NCBI GenBank assembly: GCA_027422505.1
Contig: JAPQWV010001379.1
Location: forward strand, 1 to 64,000
Length of the DNA: 64,000 nucleotides
Source: Craterostigma plantagineum
Lineage: Eukaryota > Streptophyta > Magnoliopsida > Lamiales > Linderniaceae
Direction: 5' to 3'
Made by a program: the position numbers and the translations under genes. The notes under the pieces are model-generated. The model was not told the DNA's origin. It was given only the letters and a program-made list of their open reading frames with translations, and did no database searches. Shown here in pieces: positions 54,780 to 64,000 of the stretch (the stretch's first letter is position 1; each line of letters begins with the position of its first letter).

Positions 54780-55290
54780 GTCCGGGTAGCGACATGGTGT
54801 GGTATCTTGACACCGGCGCTAGCAATCACATGAGCGGGCACAAACATCTCTTCACAGATTTGAAGAAGATCGATGACGGACATGTGTCTTTCGGAGATGC
54901 ATAAAAAATAAAAGTCAAAGGCAGAGGAAAAATATGTTTCTCTCAAACGGATGGCAAACAAGGATCGGTCGAGGACGTCTACTTCGTACCAGATTTAAAA
55001 GCGAACATCTTAAGCATGAGACAGTTGCTTGAAAAGGGGTTGCTCGGTGTTCATGAAGGACCGTTCATTACAACTACGAAACAAAGATGGTCACATAATT
55101 GCATGCGTCGAGATGGAACGGAACCGAATGTTAAAACTCAACCTGATGACAATTCAAGAAAAATGCCTGCAAGTTGACTTGGACGACAAAGGTCATTTAT
55201 GGCACATGCGATTCGGACATCTATACTATGGAGGCCTGAAAGTGCTCTCCAAGCGCGGCATGGTGACAGAATGCCAATGATAGAGGGACG
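54780..55290 (+). pseudogene. copia-5 protease and integrase zinc region
   Basis: The protease motif VWYLDTGASNHMSGH at about 54798-54836 is intact at D-T-G. A stop at 54901 interrupts DA-stop-KIKVKGRG. The C-terminal part reads EDVYFVPDLKANILSMRQLL. The integrase HHCC piece is [20 protein letters not shown] at about 55197-55260. Confidence 0.85.
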
Positions 55291-55309
55291 AAAGAAGCTT
55301 TGCAGGATT

Positions 55310-56780
55310 TCGAGCAAGCAAACCGCTCGAACTTATACACACCGACATATGCGGACCTATCTCCCCAGGATCATTTATCGAAAAAAGATACTTCATCACG
55401 TTTACCGACGATTACTCGAGAAAGACTTGGGTATATTTCTTGAAAGAAAAATCAGAAGCGCTGGATTGGTGACGAAGGGCTACCGACAACAAGCAAGGAT
55501 TGACTACGATGAAGTGTTTGCTCCCGTTGCAAGAATGGAAACAATACGCTTGCTCCTTGCCCAAGCTGCACAACTTTGTTGACCAATCTATCAAATGGAC
55601 GTAAAGTGCGCATTTCTAAATGGCGAGATTGAGGAGGAAGTCTACGTGGAGTAGCCGCCGGGATATTCAAAATCGGGAGAAGAAGTTAAAATTAAAGAAA
55701 GCGCTTTATGGGCTGAAGCAAGCGCCGCGAGCTTGGAACACTCGGATCGATGGGTACTTCAAAAGGAACAATTTCGAGCAAATGTCCGTTCGAGCATGCA
55801 CTATACGTCAAAAGAGAAGGAGGTAAAATAATCATCATCGCGCTCTATGTTGATGATCTTATTTTCATGAGGAGCAGCGAGAAAATAATCAACGACTTCA
55901 AGAAGGCGATGACGTAGGGGTTCGAGATGACGGACTTGAGACTAATGAAATATTTTCTTGGTCTTGAAGTCGAGCAAAGAAGCATGGGAATCTTCGTGTC
56001 ACAAGAAGCATATGCGAAGGACATATTGAAGAAAAATAAAATGAAGGAAAGCAAGCCAGTAGCTACACCAATGGAACTTGGAACAAAATGATCCAAGTTT
56101 GAGGGAGGACAAGGAGTAAACACAACTGAATATCGAAGTCTCGTGGGAAGTCTGCGATACTTGACTTGCACGAGACCCGACATCTCTTATAGCGTTGGAG
56201 TCGTTAGCCACTACATAAAAGAACCAGCAGTCACATCTAAAGGCGGTCAAGAAAATTCTTTGATACATCCGAGGAACACAATCACTAGGTCTGTTTTACT
56301 CAAAGGCGGGAGACATAAAATTGGTCGGATATTTCGGACAGCGTTTGGTGTGGAGATATCGATATCGAAGAAGCACGGGTGGCTATGTATTTTATTTACG
56401 TAGCACAACTTTCACGTGGCTATCGAAGAAGCAACATATCATGACTCTATCAACACGTGAAGCAGAATATGTGGCATCATCGTGGTGTATCTGTCACGCA
56501 ATATGGCTGAGAAATTTGTTGCTCGAATTGAAACTTCAACAAGTCGAACCAACCTAAAATTGACTAGATAATAAATCGGCAATCGAGTTGGCGAAAAATC
56601 CAGTTCATCATGAGAGGAGCAAACATATTGATGCTCGGTTCCATTTCTTAGAGAGCGCGTAAAAATGGAGAAGTGAAGGTGCATGTAGCAAGTCTGGATC
56701 AGGTTACAGATATTTTCACGAAGCCATTACCAACAAGTACGTTTAAGAATTTGAATCAGATGCTCCGGATAAAAGGTCAC
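55310..56780 (+). pseudogene. copia-5 integrase stub fused to RT and RNase H
   Basis: [18 protein letters not shown] and [20 protein letters not shown] (to about 55460) form the beginning of the integrase core. Then the sequence jumps to [20 protein letters not shown] of RT, with the second Asp, Glu and linker deleted. RT continues IYQMDVKCAFLNGEIEEEVY, ALYGLKQAPRAWNTRID and ALYVDDLIFM (about 55840-55870). RNase H pieces include SLRYLTCTRPDISYSV, STREAEYVASSWCICHAIWL and [15 protein letters not shown]. It ends NQMLRIKGH near 56775. Several stops and frameshifts. Confidence 0.85.
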
Positions 56781-56806
56781 AAGACTTTGAGCTTAAGAGA
56801 GGAATT

Positions 56807-57264
56807 TGTTGGCAAATCTCAAAGTCCAAAAAAACACAAGGAGACAACAACACAAACATTCAACAAGAAGCAGGGAGACAAGGAAAAACAGTCAACAAGA
56901 AAAATGATGATCAAAGCCGAAAAGGAAGAACAACATATGAGAAGAAAAGTTAGAATTGTATGTGACTTTTATTTACTCATGTACTTGTTTTGTAGTGGTA
57001 GTATAGACATTATAAATAGTCGTGATAGATGTGTGAGCCAAATGTAGAAGAGAATCGAAAAAAAAAAAGAAAAGTAAAGAGAATATATGTTTCTAAGAAA
57101 CATCACCCTCTGTCCTTGTTAGTGAGCGTGTAAGAGAAATATAAAAAAAGAGCTCTTCAATCTTTTCAGTGTGTATGAAATAAAAAAATCTGTGAGCGTC
57201 ATAGAAAGAGAGAGTAACGAGCGTTTGAGCAGTAGAAATATAATTTCTTTTTGTCAAAATAACA
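56807..57264 (+). repeat. copia-5 3' LTR
   Basis: 458 bp, TGTTGGCAAATCTC ... AAAATAACA, preceded by the polypurine tract TTAAGAGAGGAATT. TATAAATAG at about 57010. Confidence 0.9.
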
Positions 57265-57420
57265 AATATCTCGTCTTGCATGCGATGCAATCTTCATCAT
57301 CATCCCAAACCAAATTAACCCTCCAAACAACTCATATAGCGATGGACACGAATCAAAATCTCCTTCGCCTCTTCTGATAGAGTCATCAACTGATCGACTG
57401 TCTAAGATACATCAAACATC

Positions 57421-58229
57421 GATATCGCTTGTTTTAGGTAAATATGTAACGTTTGCTATTGCGCTCCTGCGCAGGATTTAGGTTGTGAGTTTTCTTATGG
57501 TTTAAATGGGCGCAGCACGGATCATTGCTTATTCTTAATCGATTTAGATGATGCCAATAGTATTAGTTGTATGAGTCGGAATCCTAATCTGTGTTACGAT
57601 AGCTGTTCTTTAGGCGTCGATGGATTTTGCGTACTAGGCTCAACTCTGTACTTGTTTGAGAAAGAAGGAGATGGCATGTTCTCCTATGATCTGTCTTCAA
57701 TACCAATTCTTCCATCCTCTCCGCAAAAGAGGTTATGACATTGACTGTTGATATGTTAGGAGACATCCCTCCTATGTATCATGATATTGTCCCCATTGAT
57801 GTCAGACACCCGATGGACAGAAAATGCTAGTCTTCAGCTCCCTGATTTACATTCATTGCTTCCTCGTTCATGGGATCATCATGCTGTCACGCCGGGAATG
57901 TTTTCTATTCCCCTTCTTATGTTTGTGTTCTGTCATACGCTTTCGTCGGGATTGGTTTGGATGGGTAGATGGGGTTATCGATGGATGATGATAGCTTTCA
58001 TACCAGGATTGGAAGGGGACTTAGTTGGCTGTCTTCCAATTGTCTCTGTGTGGCGCGTTGTTGTGTTGACGTAAAATCCATGCAGCCTCATCTAATTATA
58101 GATGTGTGGGACCTACATTCCGAAAATAATCCTCCTGTTACGGCAGATGAGATGCGGGGCATGAATTTGGAGAAGAGGTTCGAATGCATACCAATTAAGA
58201 CCCAAATATTCAGTTTAAACACGTCATAG
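57421..58229 (+). pseudogene. Unidentified broken coding sequence
   Basis: One frame gives GLNGRSTDHCLFLIDLDDAN, SISCMSRNPNLCYDSCSLGV and FEKEGDGMFSYDLSS, ending in a stop near 57737. Other frames continue to DLHSLLPRSWDHHAV, FHTRIGRGLSWLSSNCLCVA and HLIIDVWDLHSENNPP, ending at 58229. Composition is protein-like and colinear through the frameshifts, unlike the flanking repeats. I cannot name the family. The WD/kelch-like aromatic pattern is only suggestive. It could be a decayed host gene or a captured fragment. Confidence 0.45.
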
Positions 58230-58562
58230 CTAGAGTCATTCCAAAAATTTCACACAGATCACATATCTCATCACAAATTCACATTACGTGAATGTCGAAA
58301 ACTTTGTGATATCTATGCCTAAGTTTACCAAAATTTCCAAACAATTAAACATTTAGATGCCAAAAGTTTTGTCACCTTGAGAAGTTCATTTGTTGCAGGC
58401 CATCAGTCCAGATTCGTTTTCTTTACCGAGTTTCTCCCATACATTCCATGAAAGGTTAAATAATAAAGGACCGTGACCTTTCATTTCGATACTCTTTCAT
58501 GCATGATTGAACATATATTATTTATGTATGTGTATGTGTGTGTGTTGATTTTGAATTCAATC
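58230..58562. other. Noncoding spacer
   Basis: AT-rich; nothing recognised until the hAT terminus at 58563. The eight bases ATTCAATC (58555-58562) would be the left copy of its target duplication, with no right copy in the window. Confidence 0.4.
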
Positions 58563-61043
58563 TAGACCAGGGTAATGGGCCGAATTGGGCCGGTTCCGGG
58601 CCGGTTCTACCGGTTCCGGTTCAACCGGTTCCGAAATGGTACCGGTTCCGATTTCGGTTACGGGACCATTTCCCCGGGACCGGCCCAGAACCGCGGAACT
58701 GGATCCCGGGCCTGAAATGGGCCGGTTCCGGTTCCAAATCCGGAACCGGCCCATTAATTTTTTTATTTTTTTTTTACTTTGAGAAAATACTTTTAAAAAA
58801 TCCGAAAAATGTATTCCAAAAAAAAGATAAGAAAATTACAAAAAAATTAAAAAAAAAACTACCTAAAAATTTAAAAATAAAAACATAAAAGAATAATACA
58901 ATTTATTCGACTTGACTATTAACTAAAACTATGTTCGAGGCCTCTTCGTTTTTGTCTGAACTGGAAGAACGGAACTCGTCGATGGCGTTCTCCCGTTGGT
59001 TCTTCGATTCGGTCAAATACCAATCCTTCAATAAGGTTAGCATTGCGAGGGAAGTCGGGCTAAGGCTCGCGCGACGGTCGCCGATAATTCGCCCGGATGT
59101 AGAGAAGGCGGACTCGGAGGCAACACTAGACGCTTGCACGGGTAAAACGTCTCAAGCGACGGCGAATAGGGTCGGATAAAGAGTCGCGTTCGACTTCCAC
59201 TAAGCCAAAACATCGAAGTCTTCAGGAGTCTGGAAGTTGTGGCTCAGGTAGAGTTGGATCTCATTCGTGTTCGACCCCGACGCACGCATTTTGGTCTTCG
59301 TGTTTTGTGCCTTCAATCTTCGTAGCAGTCCGCCGCTTCCTTCCGACGATCCGGCTTCGCTCGCTGGTACGGGTTGCTCCACGCTGTGTCCCTGCTCAGC
59401 TGCATAAATAGAAAAAAGTTCTTGGAAAGAATCGTGAATTGACGCCTTTTGGTCGTCCACTTTTTTTCCAAGAAATTGAGCGTAATAATCGAAAAAAATA
59501 TCAAAATGTATCAACACCACAACTAGGGTTGAGTAAGACAGACAAACCGTGACTATTGGGATGGTTTCCCAATACTTCCTGAACTTCTTCTCCATGTTTT
59601 GGATGAAACCACCCAAGTATGGACTACTCCAAAATTCCACGAACTTGTAGCACATCGCGAAGAGGTTCGTGATGAACAATGGGGACGTCGGGTAGTGAAC
59701 TCCGGAAAATTTCTCCATAGCCACGCTGAAGACTTCAAGTACCGACACGACCAAACCTGCAATATCCCAATCAGTTTGTCGTAATTCATACCTGGAGTTG
59801 CTGCCGACTGCGAATTCGTACCAAAAAGGCGACAACAAGTCCTTGTAGCGCATGAAGGTGCTGAGGAGGTGGTACAACGAGTTCCATCTAGTCGGTACTG
59901 GCAAAGGAAACTTCTTGTATGTGAGGCTGGCGGCAAGGACGGTTTGCTTCCACGACGTTCCGCAGCGGAGTTCCCGAAGTAAATTAACTATCACCTTAAA
60001 TTTTCTACAATATCTCCCAAAATTTCATCAAAAATGCATTGCACACACAAATTAATTATATGGCAATCGCACCTCGCATGTAGTAATCGGCCGTCTAAGG
60101 GTAACCTAAGATGTCTACGAAGGGTCCCTATCGCTACGTTGTTCGCGCTAGCATTATTTAAGGTGATAGACATAATTTTATCTTGAATACCATATTTGTT
60201 AACGACATTCAACAAATAGTTCGATATCGTTGTGGCGCTATGTTTCGAATCTAGGGGATCTAGGGAAAGAATACGTTTTTGCATAGTCCATGTTTCATCT
60301 ATCTAATGGGCAATGACGACTAAATAAGATTGCGACGTTACATTTGTCCAAATATCGGTAGTCAAACTAATCCTACATGATATGTTGCTTAAACGACTAA
60401 TTAAGCTAGACTGATATTCCTTAAAACATTCTAAGACATATTTCCTAAGGGTTTTACGGGTCACGTTATGGAATCCGGGTTGTATCGTACTCGTGAATTC
60501 GATAAACCCTTCACTTTCCGCAATGCAAAAGAGTTCTCCACACATTACTACGAATTTAACTAAGGCTTTCTTAGAAATTTCCCTAGTAATAACAAAATTC
60601 CTACCCGTACTTACGTTTATTTGTTGTTGTCGGGGTTCGGTTCCAACTGGCTCTAGATCGTCCCCGAAATTATGCGCCCTCTGAAGGTGTTTTTTCATCG
60701 AGCCCGTCCCACCTTGATTCGGTCCGGTCTTAATTGTGTAGGGATGGCGGCACATTTTACATAACCGGTACCTACATCGGGATTATTTTTATCTATTTCT
60801 AAATAAAAAAAATTCCATACCTTAGACCGCAGACCACGCGGTTGTTGCTTCCTTCTTGTAGTCGCCGTAGAAGCTTGGCTCGATCCCTCGTCGGTCGCCG
60901 CCGTCGGTTCCGATACATCGATCTCGATGACGACGCCATTAGTATTTTTATAATATAAAAAATAATAATTACAATGTAATAATAAGTAGTGTGTGTAGCA
61001 GTGTAAATAAAATAATTGTTATTGCTAATAGTATTAAATATTA
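58563..61043 (-). mobile_element. hAT element with decayed transposase (right end beyond the window)
   Basis: The left terminus TAGACCAGGGTAATGGGCC and subterminal CCGGTTCCGG repeats match the outer hAT at 33183. A broken hAT transposase gene follows on the - strand. The expected right terminus is missing before element S3 starts at 61044, so S3 probably inserted into it. Confidence 0.8.
58903..60940 (-). pseudogene. hAT transposase pseudogene
   Basis: Pieces in order on the - strand: start MASSSRSMYRN at 60940, a degraded BED zinc finger (NFFYLEIDKNNPDV near 60790), GPNQGGTGSMKKHLQRAH, SNISCRISLTTDIWTNVTSQ (60400-60320, the first catalytic Asp region), ITLNNASANNVAIGTLRRHL and LLHARCDCHIINLC (60200-60040), PVPTRWNSLYHLLSTFMRY (about 59900) and FGVEA-like central text. 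The dimerisation domain SSVASESAFSTSGRIIGDRR (59130-59060) and LLKDWYL close it. Frames shift at about 60800, 60300, 60000 and 59200. The family is the plant RICESLEEPER/Ac-type hAT. Confidence 0.9.
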
Positions 61044-61559
61044 GGGACGTTTTTATATCAGGCCCTAGAGTAAGTTTGCTATCGAGTTCAGGCCCCATTC
61101 AGATAAAATATAGTTTTAAGGACCAATCTTGACGAAAATTCAAAATAAAGGACATAAACACTGATTTGACGAAAATGCCCCTTGTAGGTGTTATATAAAG
61201 AGGTATGAATTGCTACTATTATGTTACCAGATGTTATTCAAATGGTATCAATCGAAAATACTATTTCAACCATCGATTGGCCTAAATTTTCGAGCATACT
61301 GGGCACAAAATCAATTTTGATGTGTATTCGACGATATCAATGATATTTACGTCGTCATATTTAAGATCTGTGATGAATAATTTTTAGAAATATCATTTAC
61401 GCAATAAGATAAATCGAGCATTTTTTTGTCGAAATTAAAGCTAATACGCATAAATTCGAGAGACCCATGGCTTGGAAATTACGTCGCGTTTTAGTGTTGA
61501 CTCAATTGTTCGTCCTCAAGATTAACGAACTGAAAGTGAAATCGCCATAGAAAATAATT

Positions 61560-62100
61560 TAAATGCGTATTCGTTATGTGGTATCAGAAAGGCTTAAGTG
61601 GTATAGTTTCAATACGTTTCGGTACAATAGTGGCATAAAGTGGTATAGCAACGAAAACTATTACTTATTCTCAATTGGTATCAATTTTATAAGATGCGGT
61701 ACGATAACAGCATAAAGTGGTATGACAACCATAAGAAGTGGTTTCCAGACTGGAATATTTTTCATTTGGCAGGTTGTGGTACCCGTTAGGGAGGAAGTGG
61801 TACTGAATAAGCAAGTCACGCTGTTTTGGGCGGGAAAGCTGAATCTCAGTATTATTTTGGGCGGGAACTTTTGTGTAGTATAAATTGGTACCAGAAGTGG
61901 TATGATAAAAGCATAAAGTGGTATTATAACCACATAAAGTGGTATAATAATGGCATAAAGTGGTATCATATACGTGTTAGTTTTTTTTTCCTGCAAAACT
62001 TAGTGTTTTATGACAGTACAGAAGTGGTATGATAATGGCATAAAGTGATATAACTACCATAAGAGTGGTTTCCAGATGTTATGCAAATGGTATTAATGGA
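61560..62100. repeat. GTGGTATNA-rich dispersed short repeats in S3
   Basis: AAGTGGTAT(G/A) and GGCATAAAGTGGTAT occur repeatedly, spaced 15-30 bp, with some inverted AT-rich stretches. Confidence 0.7.
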
Positions 62101-62219
62101 AAAGCTATTTCAACGATCGATTTACCGTAAATTTTTACACATACTGGCATAAAATCAATTTTGATGTGTATTCGACGAATGAAAGTGAAATCGCAAAAAA
62201 AAATATTTAAATGAGTGTT

Positions 62220-64000
62220 CGTTATGTGGTATCAGAAACGTGTAAGTGGTATAATTTCGATAAGATTAGGTACAATAGTGGCATAAGTGGTATAATTTAC
62301 ATGTGATGTGGTATCATATAAAGATGGAGAGACCATATTCACTGACGGCCCATGAAGCTTCTGGAATGTTCTTATTTTTGTTATGAATGTAGTATAAATT
62401 GGTACTAAAATACGCTGAAGTGGTATAATTTACATGTGATGTGGTATTATGTAGTAAATATTCATGTAATAATGTGGTACCAGAAACACTTTACGTGTTA
62501 CAGATTGTGGTTTATGCGCTAGGGTTTCCAGTTTTTTGGTTTAGAGTATCAGATCTTAGGGTAACTGTTTCGGGTTACGATTAAAGGTTTATTGTCGTAA
62601 GATTTGTTCTATGATTGACGTATAATGTTGTTTATGATACATTTGTTGTAATTCATAATGGTAAATATCAATGTGATGTAAATATAGTTGTCTACGATTT
62701 GCATTGGTATATATTTCACATGATCAAAACATCATTACTGACTACTTATATCATATTTGCATAAAACGTAACAAAATTAAGGACGATAAACATATATTTC
62801 CATGGTTTTTATTCCTCCACAACCGAAAAAACAACTTTTATTTACGAAATATTCGATCCATTAATATGGTACGATAACATATTATATAGTATCAATACGA
62901 CTTAATGTGGTATCGTTTCGTAATGTATTGTTACCAGGATAGTATAAACGGCTACCAAAATATTATAAAGTGGTATAATTTACATGTGATGTGGTATCAT
63001 ATAAAGATGGTGAGACCATATTCATTGACGGATCATGAAGCTTCTGGAATGTTCCTTTTTTTTGTTATGAATGGAGTATAAATTGGTACCAGATTACGCT
63101 GAAGTGGTATAATTTACATGTGTTTTGGTATGGTATAAAGATTGATCCATACTCATTGATGGATCATGAAGCTTCTGGAATATTCTTTATTTTTTGGTAT
63201 GAATGGAGTATAAATTGTACCAGATTACGCTGAAGTGTATAATTTACATGTGTTTTGGTATGGTATAAAGATTGATCCATATTCATTGATGGATCATGAA
63301 GCTTCTGGAATGTTCTTTATTTTTTGGTATGAATGGAGTATAAATTGGTACCAGATTACGCTGAAGTGGTATGATTTACATGTGTTTTGGTATGGTATAA
63401 ATATTGATCCCTATTCATTGACGGATCATGAAGCTTCTGGAATGTTCTTTATTTTCTGTTATGAATGGCGTATAAATTGGTACGAGTGTAGTATAATTGG
63501 TACTAGATTATACTTACGTGGTATTGTTTACATGTGATCTGGTACCATATAAATTGGCTCCTATTTTCTGTTACGAGTGGAGCATAAATTGGTACAGGAT
63601 ATACTTAAGTGGTATAGTTTACATGTGATGTGGTATTCATAAGATGGAGACGGTAATAGGCCCGTGGAGCTTCTGGAATGTTCTTAGTTTTCTGTTACGA
63701 TTGGAGTATAAATTGGTACTAGAATATACTTAAGTGGTATAATTTACATGTGATGTGGTATTGTATAAAGATGGAGACGATGGCCTATGAAGCTTTGGAT
63801 GTTCCTATTTTCTGTTACAAGTGGAGTATAAATTGGTACCAGAATATCCTTAAGTGGTATAATTTACATGTGATGTGGTATTATAAGATGGAGATGGTAA
63901 TAGGCCATGGAACTTCTGGAATGTTCTTATTTTTTGTTACGAATGGAGTATAAATTGGTACCAAACTATAATTAAGTGGTATAATTTACATGTGATGTGG
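62220..64000 (+). repeat. Tandem repeat of about 120-131 bp in S3
   Basis: Each unit has AAGTGGTATAATTTACATGTG, then GGTAT.ATAAAGATGG, TGAAGCTTCTGGAATGTTC and GAGTATAAATTGGTACC. Copies of the GAAGCTTCTGG block lie at about 62354, 63037, 63168, 63299, 63429, 63668, 63789 and 63908. ORFs of 100 and 67 codons here are only repeat translations. Confidence 0.9.

Larger units (their letters stand above)
51791..57264 (+). mobile_element. copia-5: Ty1/copia element split by a CACTA
   Basis: LTRs 51791-52242 and 56807-57264 (TGTTGG...ATAACA). Flanks are TATAT on the left and AATAT on the right, a one-mismatch target duplication. The internal order is gag, protease, partial integrase, RT and RNase H with many breaks. 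A large deletion joins the integrase core directly to RT. Confidence 0.9.
61044..64000 (+). mobile_element. Satellite-bearing element S3 (partial, runs off the window)
   Basis: The left end GGGACGTTTTTATATCAGGC matches the termini of S1 and S2 (GGGA...TCAGGCCC). The first 100 bp also resemble theirs (a GGGCCTG-type subterminus and GACGAAAATGCCCC). The rest is dominated by GTGGTAT-rich tandem repeats. No transposase is seen. Right end and target duplication lie outside. Confidence 0.65.

Noticed and set aside
63235..63537. 100-codon ORF rich in Trp and Tyr in S3
   Set aside because: It simply translates tandem repeats; the period of the protein equals the DNA repeat.
1..64000. tRNA, rRNA or microRNA genes
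   Set aside because: No cloverleaf-type A/B boxes or rRNA signatures were recognised. Primer binding sites resembling tRNA-Met ends are retrotransposon features, not tRNA genes.

Overview
The window is a transposon-dense, AT-rich stretch of a flowering-plant nuclear genome, most likely a eudicot. Evidence: Ty1/copia elements with tRNA-Met-type primer binding sites, a Sirevirus-like copia element, ATHILA-type Ty3/gypsy pieces, Helitrons, hAT and CACTA elements, a short CCCTAAA telomere-type tract, and fragments of plant gene families (UDP-glycosyltransferase, syntaxin, mercaptopyruvate sulfurtransferase). I find no intact host gene and no tRNA, rRNA or CRISPR array. Essentially everything is nested mobile DNA in different states of decay.

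Layout. (1) 894-5525: a decayed copia element (called copia-1) on the + strand with a truncated 5' LTR. (2) 6593-10843: a + strand Helitron carrying an LTR retrotransposon remnant and a broken UDP-glycosyltransferase gene. (3) 10844-about 21390: the 3' half of a Sirevirus-like copia element (copia-3), split by a complete - strand copia element (copia-2, 11550-16544, perfect 5-bp target duplication CGACA). Copia-2 belongs to the same family as copia-1. (4) 21398-22480: an ATHILA-like integrase tail and an array of CCACGGCCGTGG-type palindromes. (5) 22527-about 34612: four - strand Helitrons in a row. The last, about 7.8 kb, has been invaded by two elements with 9-bp target duplications that carry internal tandem repeats (28163-31977 and 32025-33058), and by an hAT element (33183-34585) that itself holds a second hAT (33364-34338) carrying a shredded syntaxin gene. 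(6) 35400-50285: an ATHILA-type element consisting of gag, 3' UTR and LTR without pol, invaded by copia-4 (37104-45404, 2-kb LTRs), an hAT (46116-47257) and two MITE-like insertions. (7) 50286-57264: the right arm of a large inverted duplication, followed by copia-5 (51791-57264), whose gag is split by a CACTA element (52500-54052) carrying a sulfurtransferase gene fragment. (8) 57265-58562: remnants of an unidentified coding sequence. (9) 58563-61043: a decayed hAT with a transposase pseudogene. (10) 61044-64000: the start of a third element of the 9-bp-duplication family, full of roughly 120-131-bp GTGGTAT-rich tandem repeats and running off the window.

The genes do not form a working pathway. 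What the window offers is a readable order of insertions (copia-2 into copia-3; inner hAT into outer hAT into Helitron D; CACTA into copia-5), three transposon classes that picked up host gene pieces, and a family of short-TIR elements with 9-bp target duplications that repeatedly carry their own satellite arrays. That family is the best candidate here for something not well described. All family assignments come from reading motifs and termini by eye; no database search was possible.
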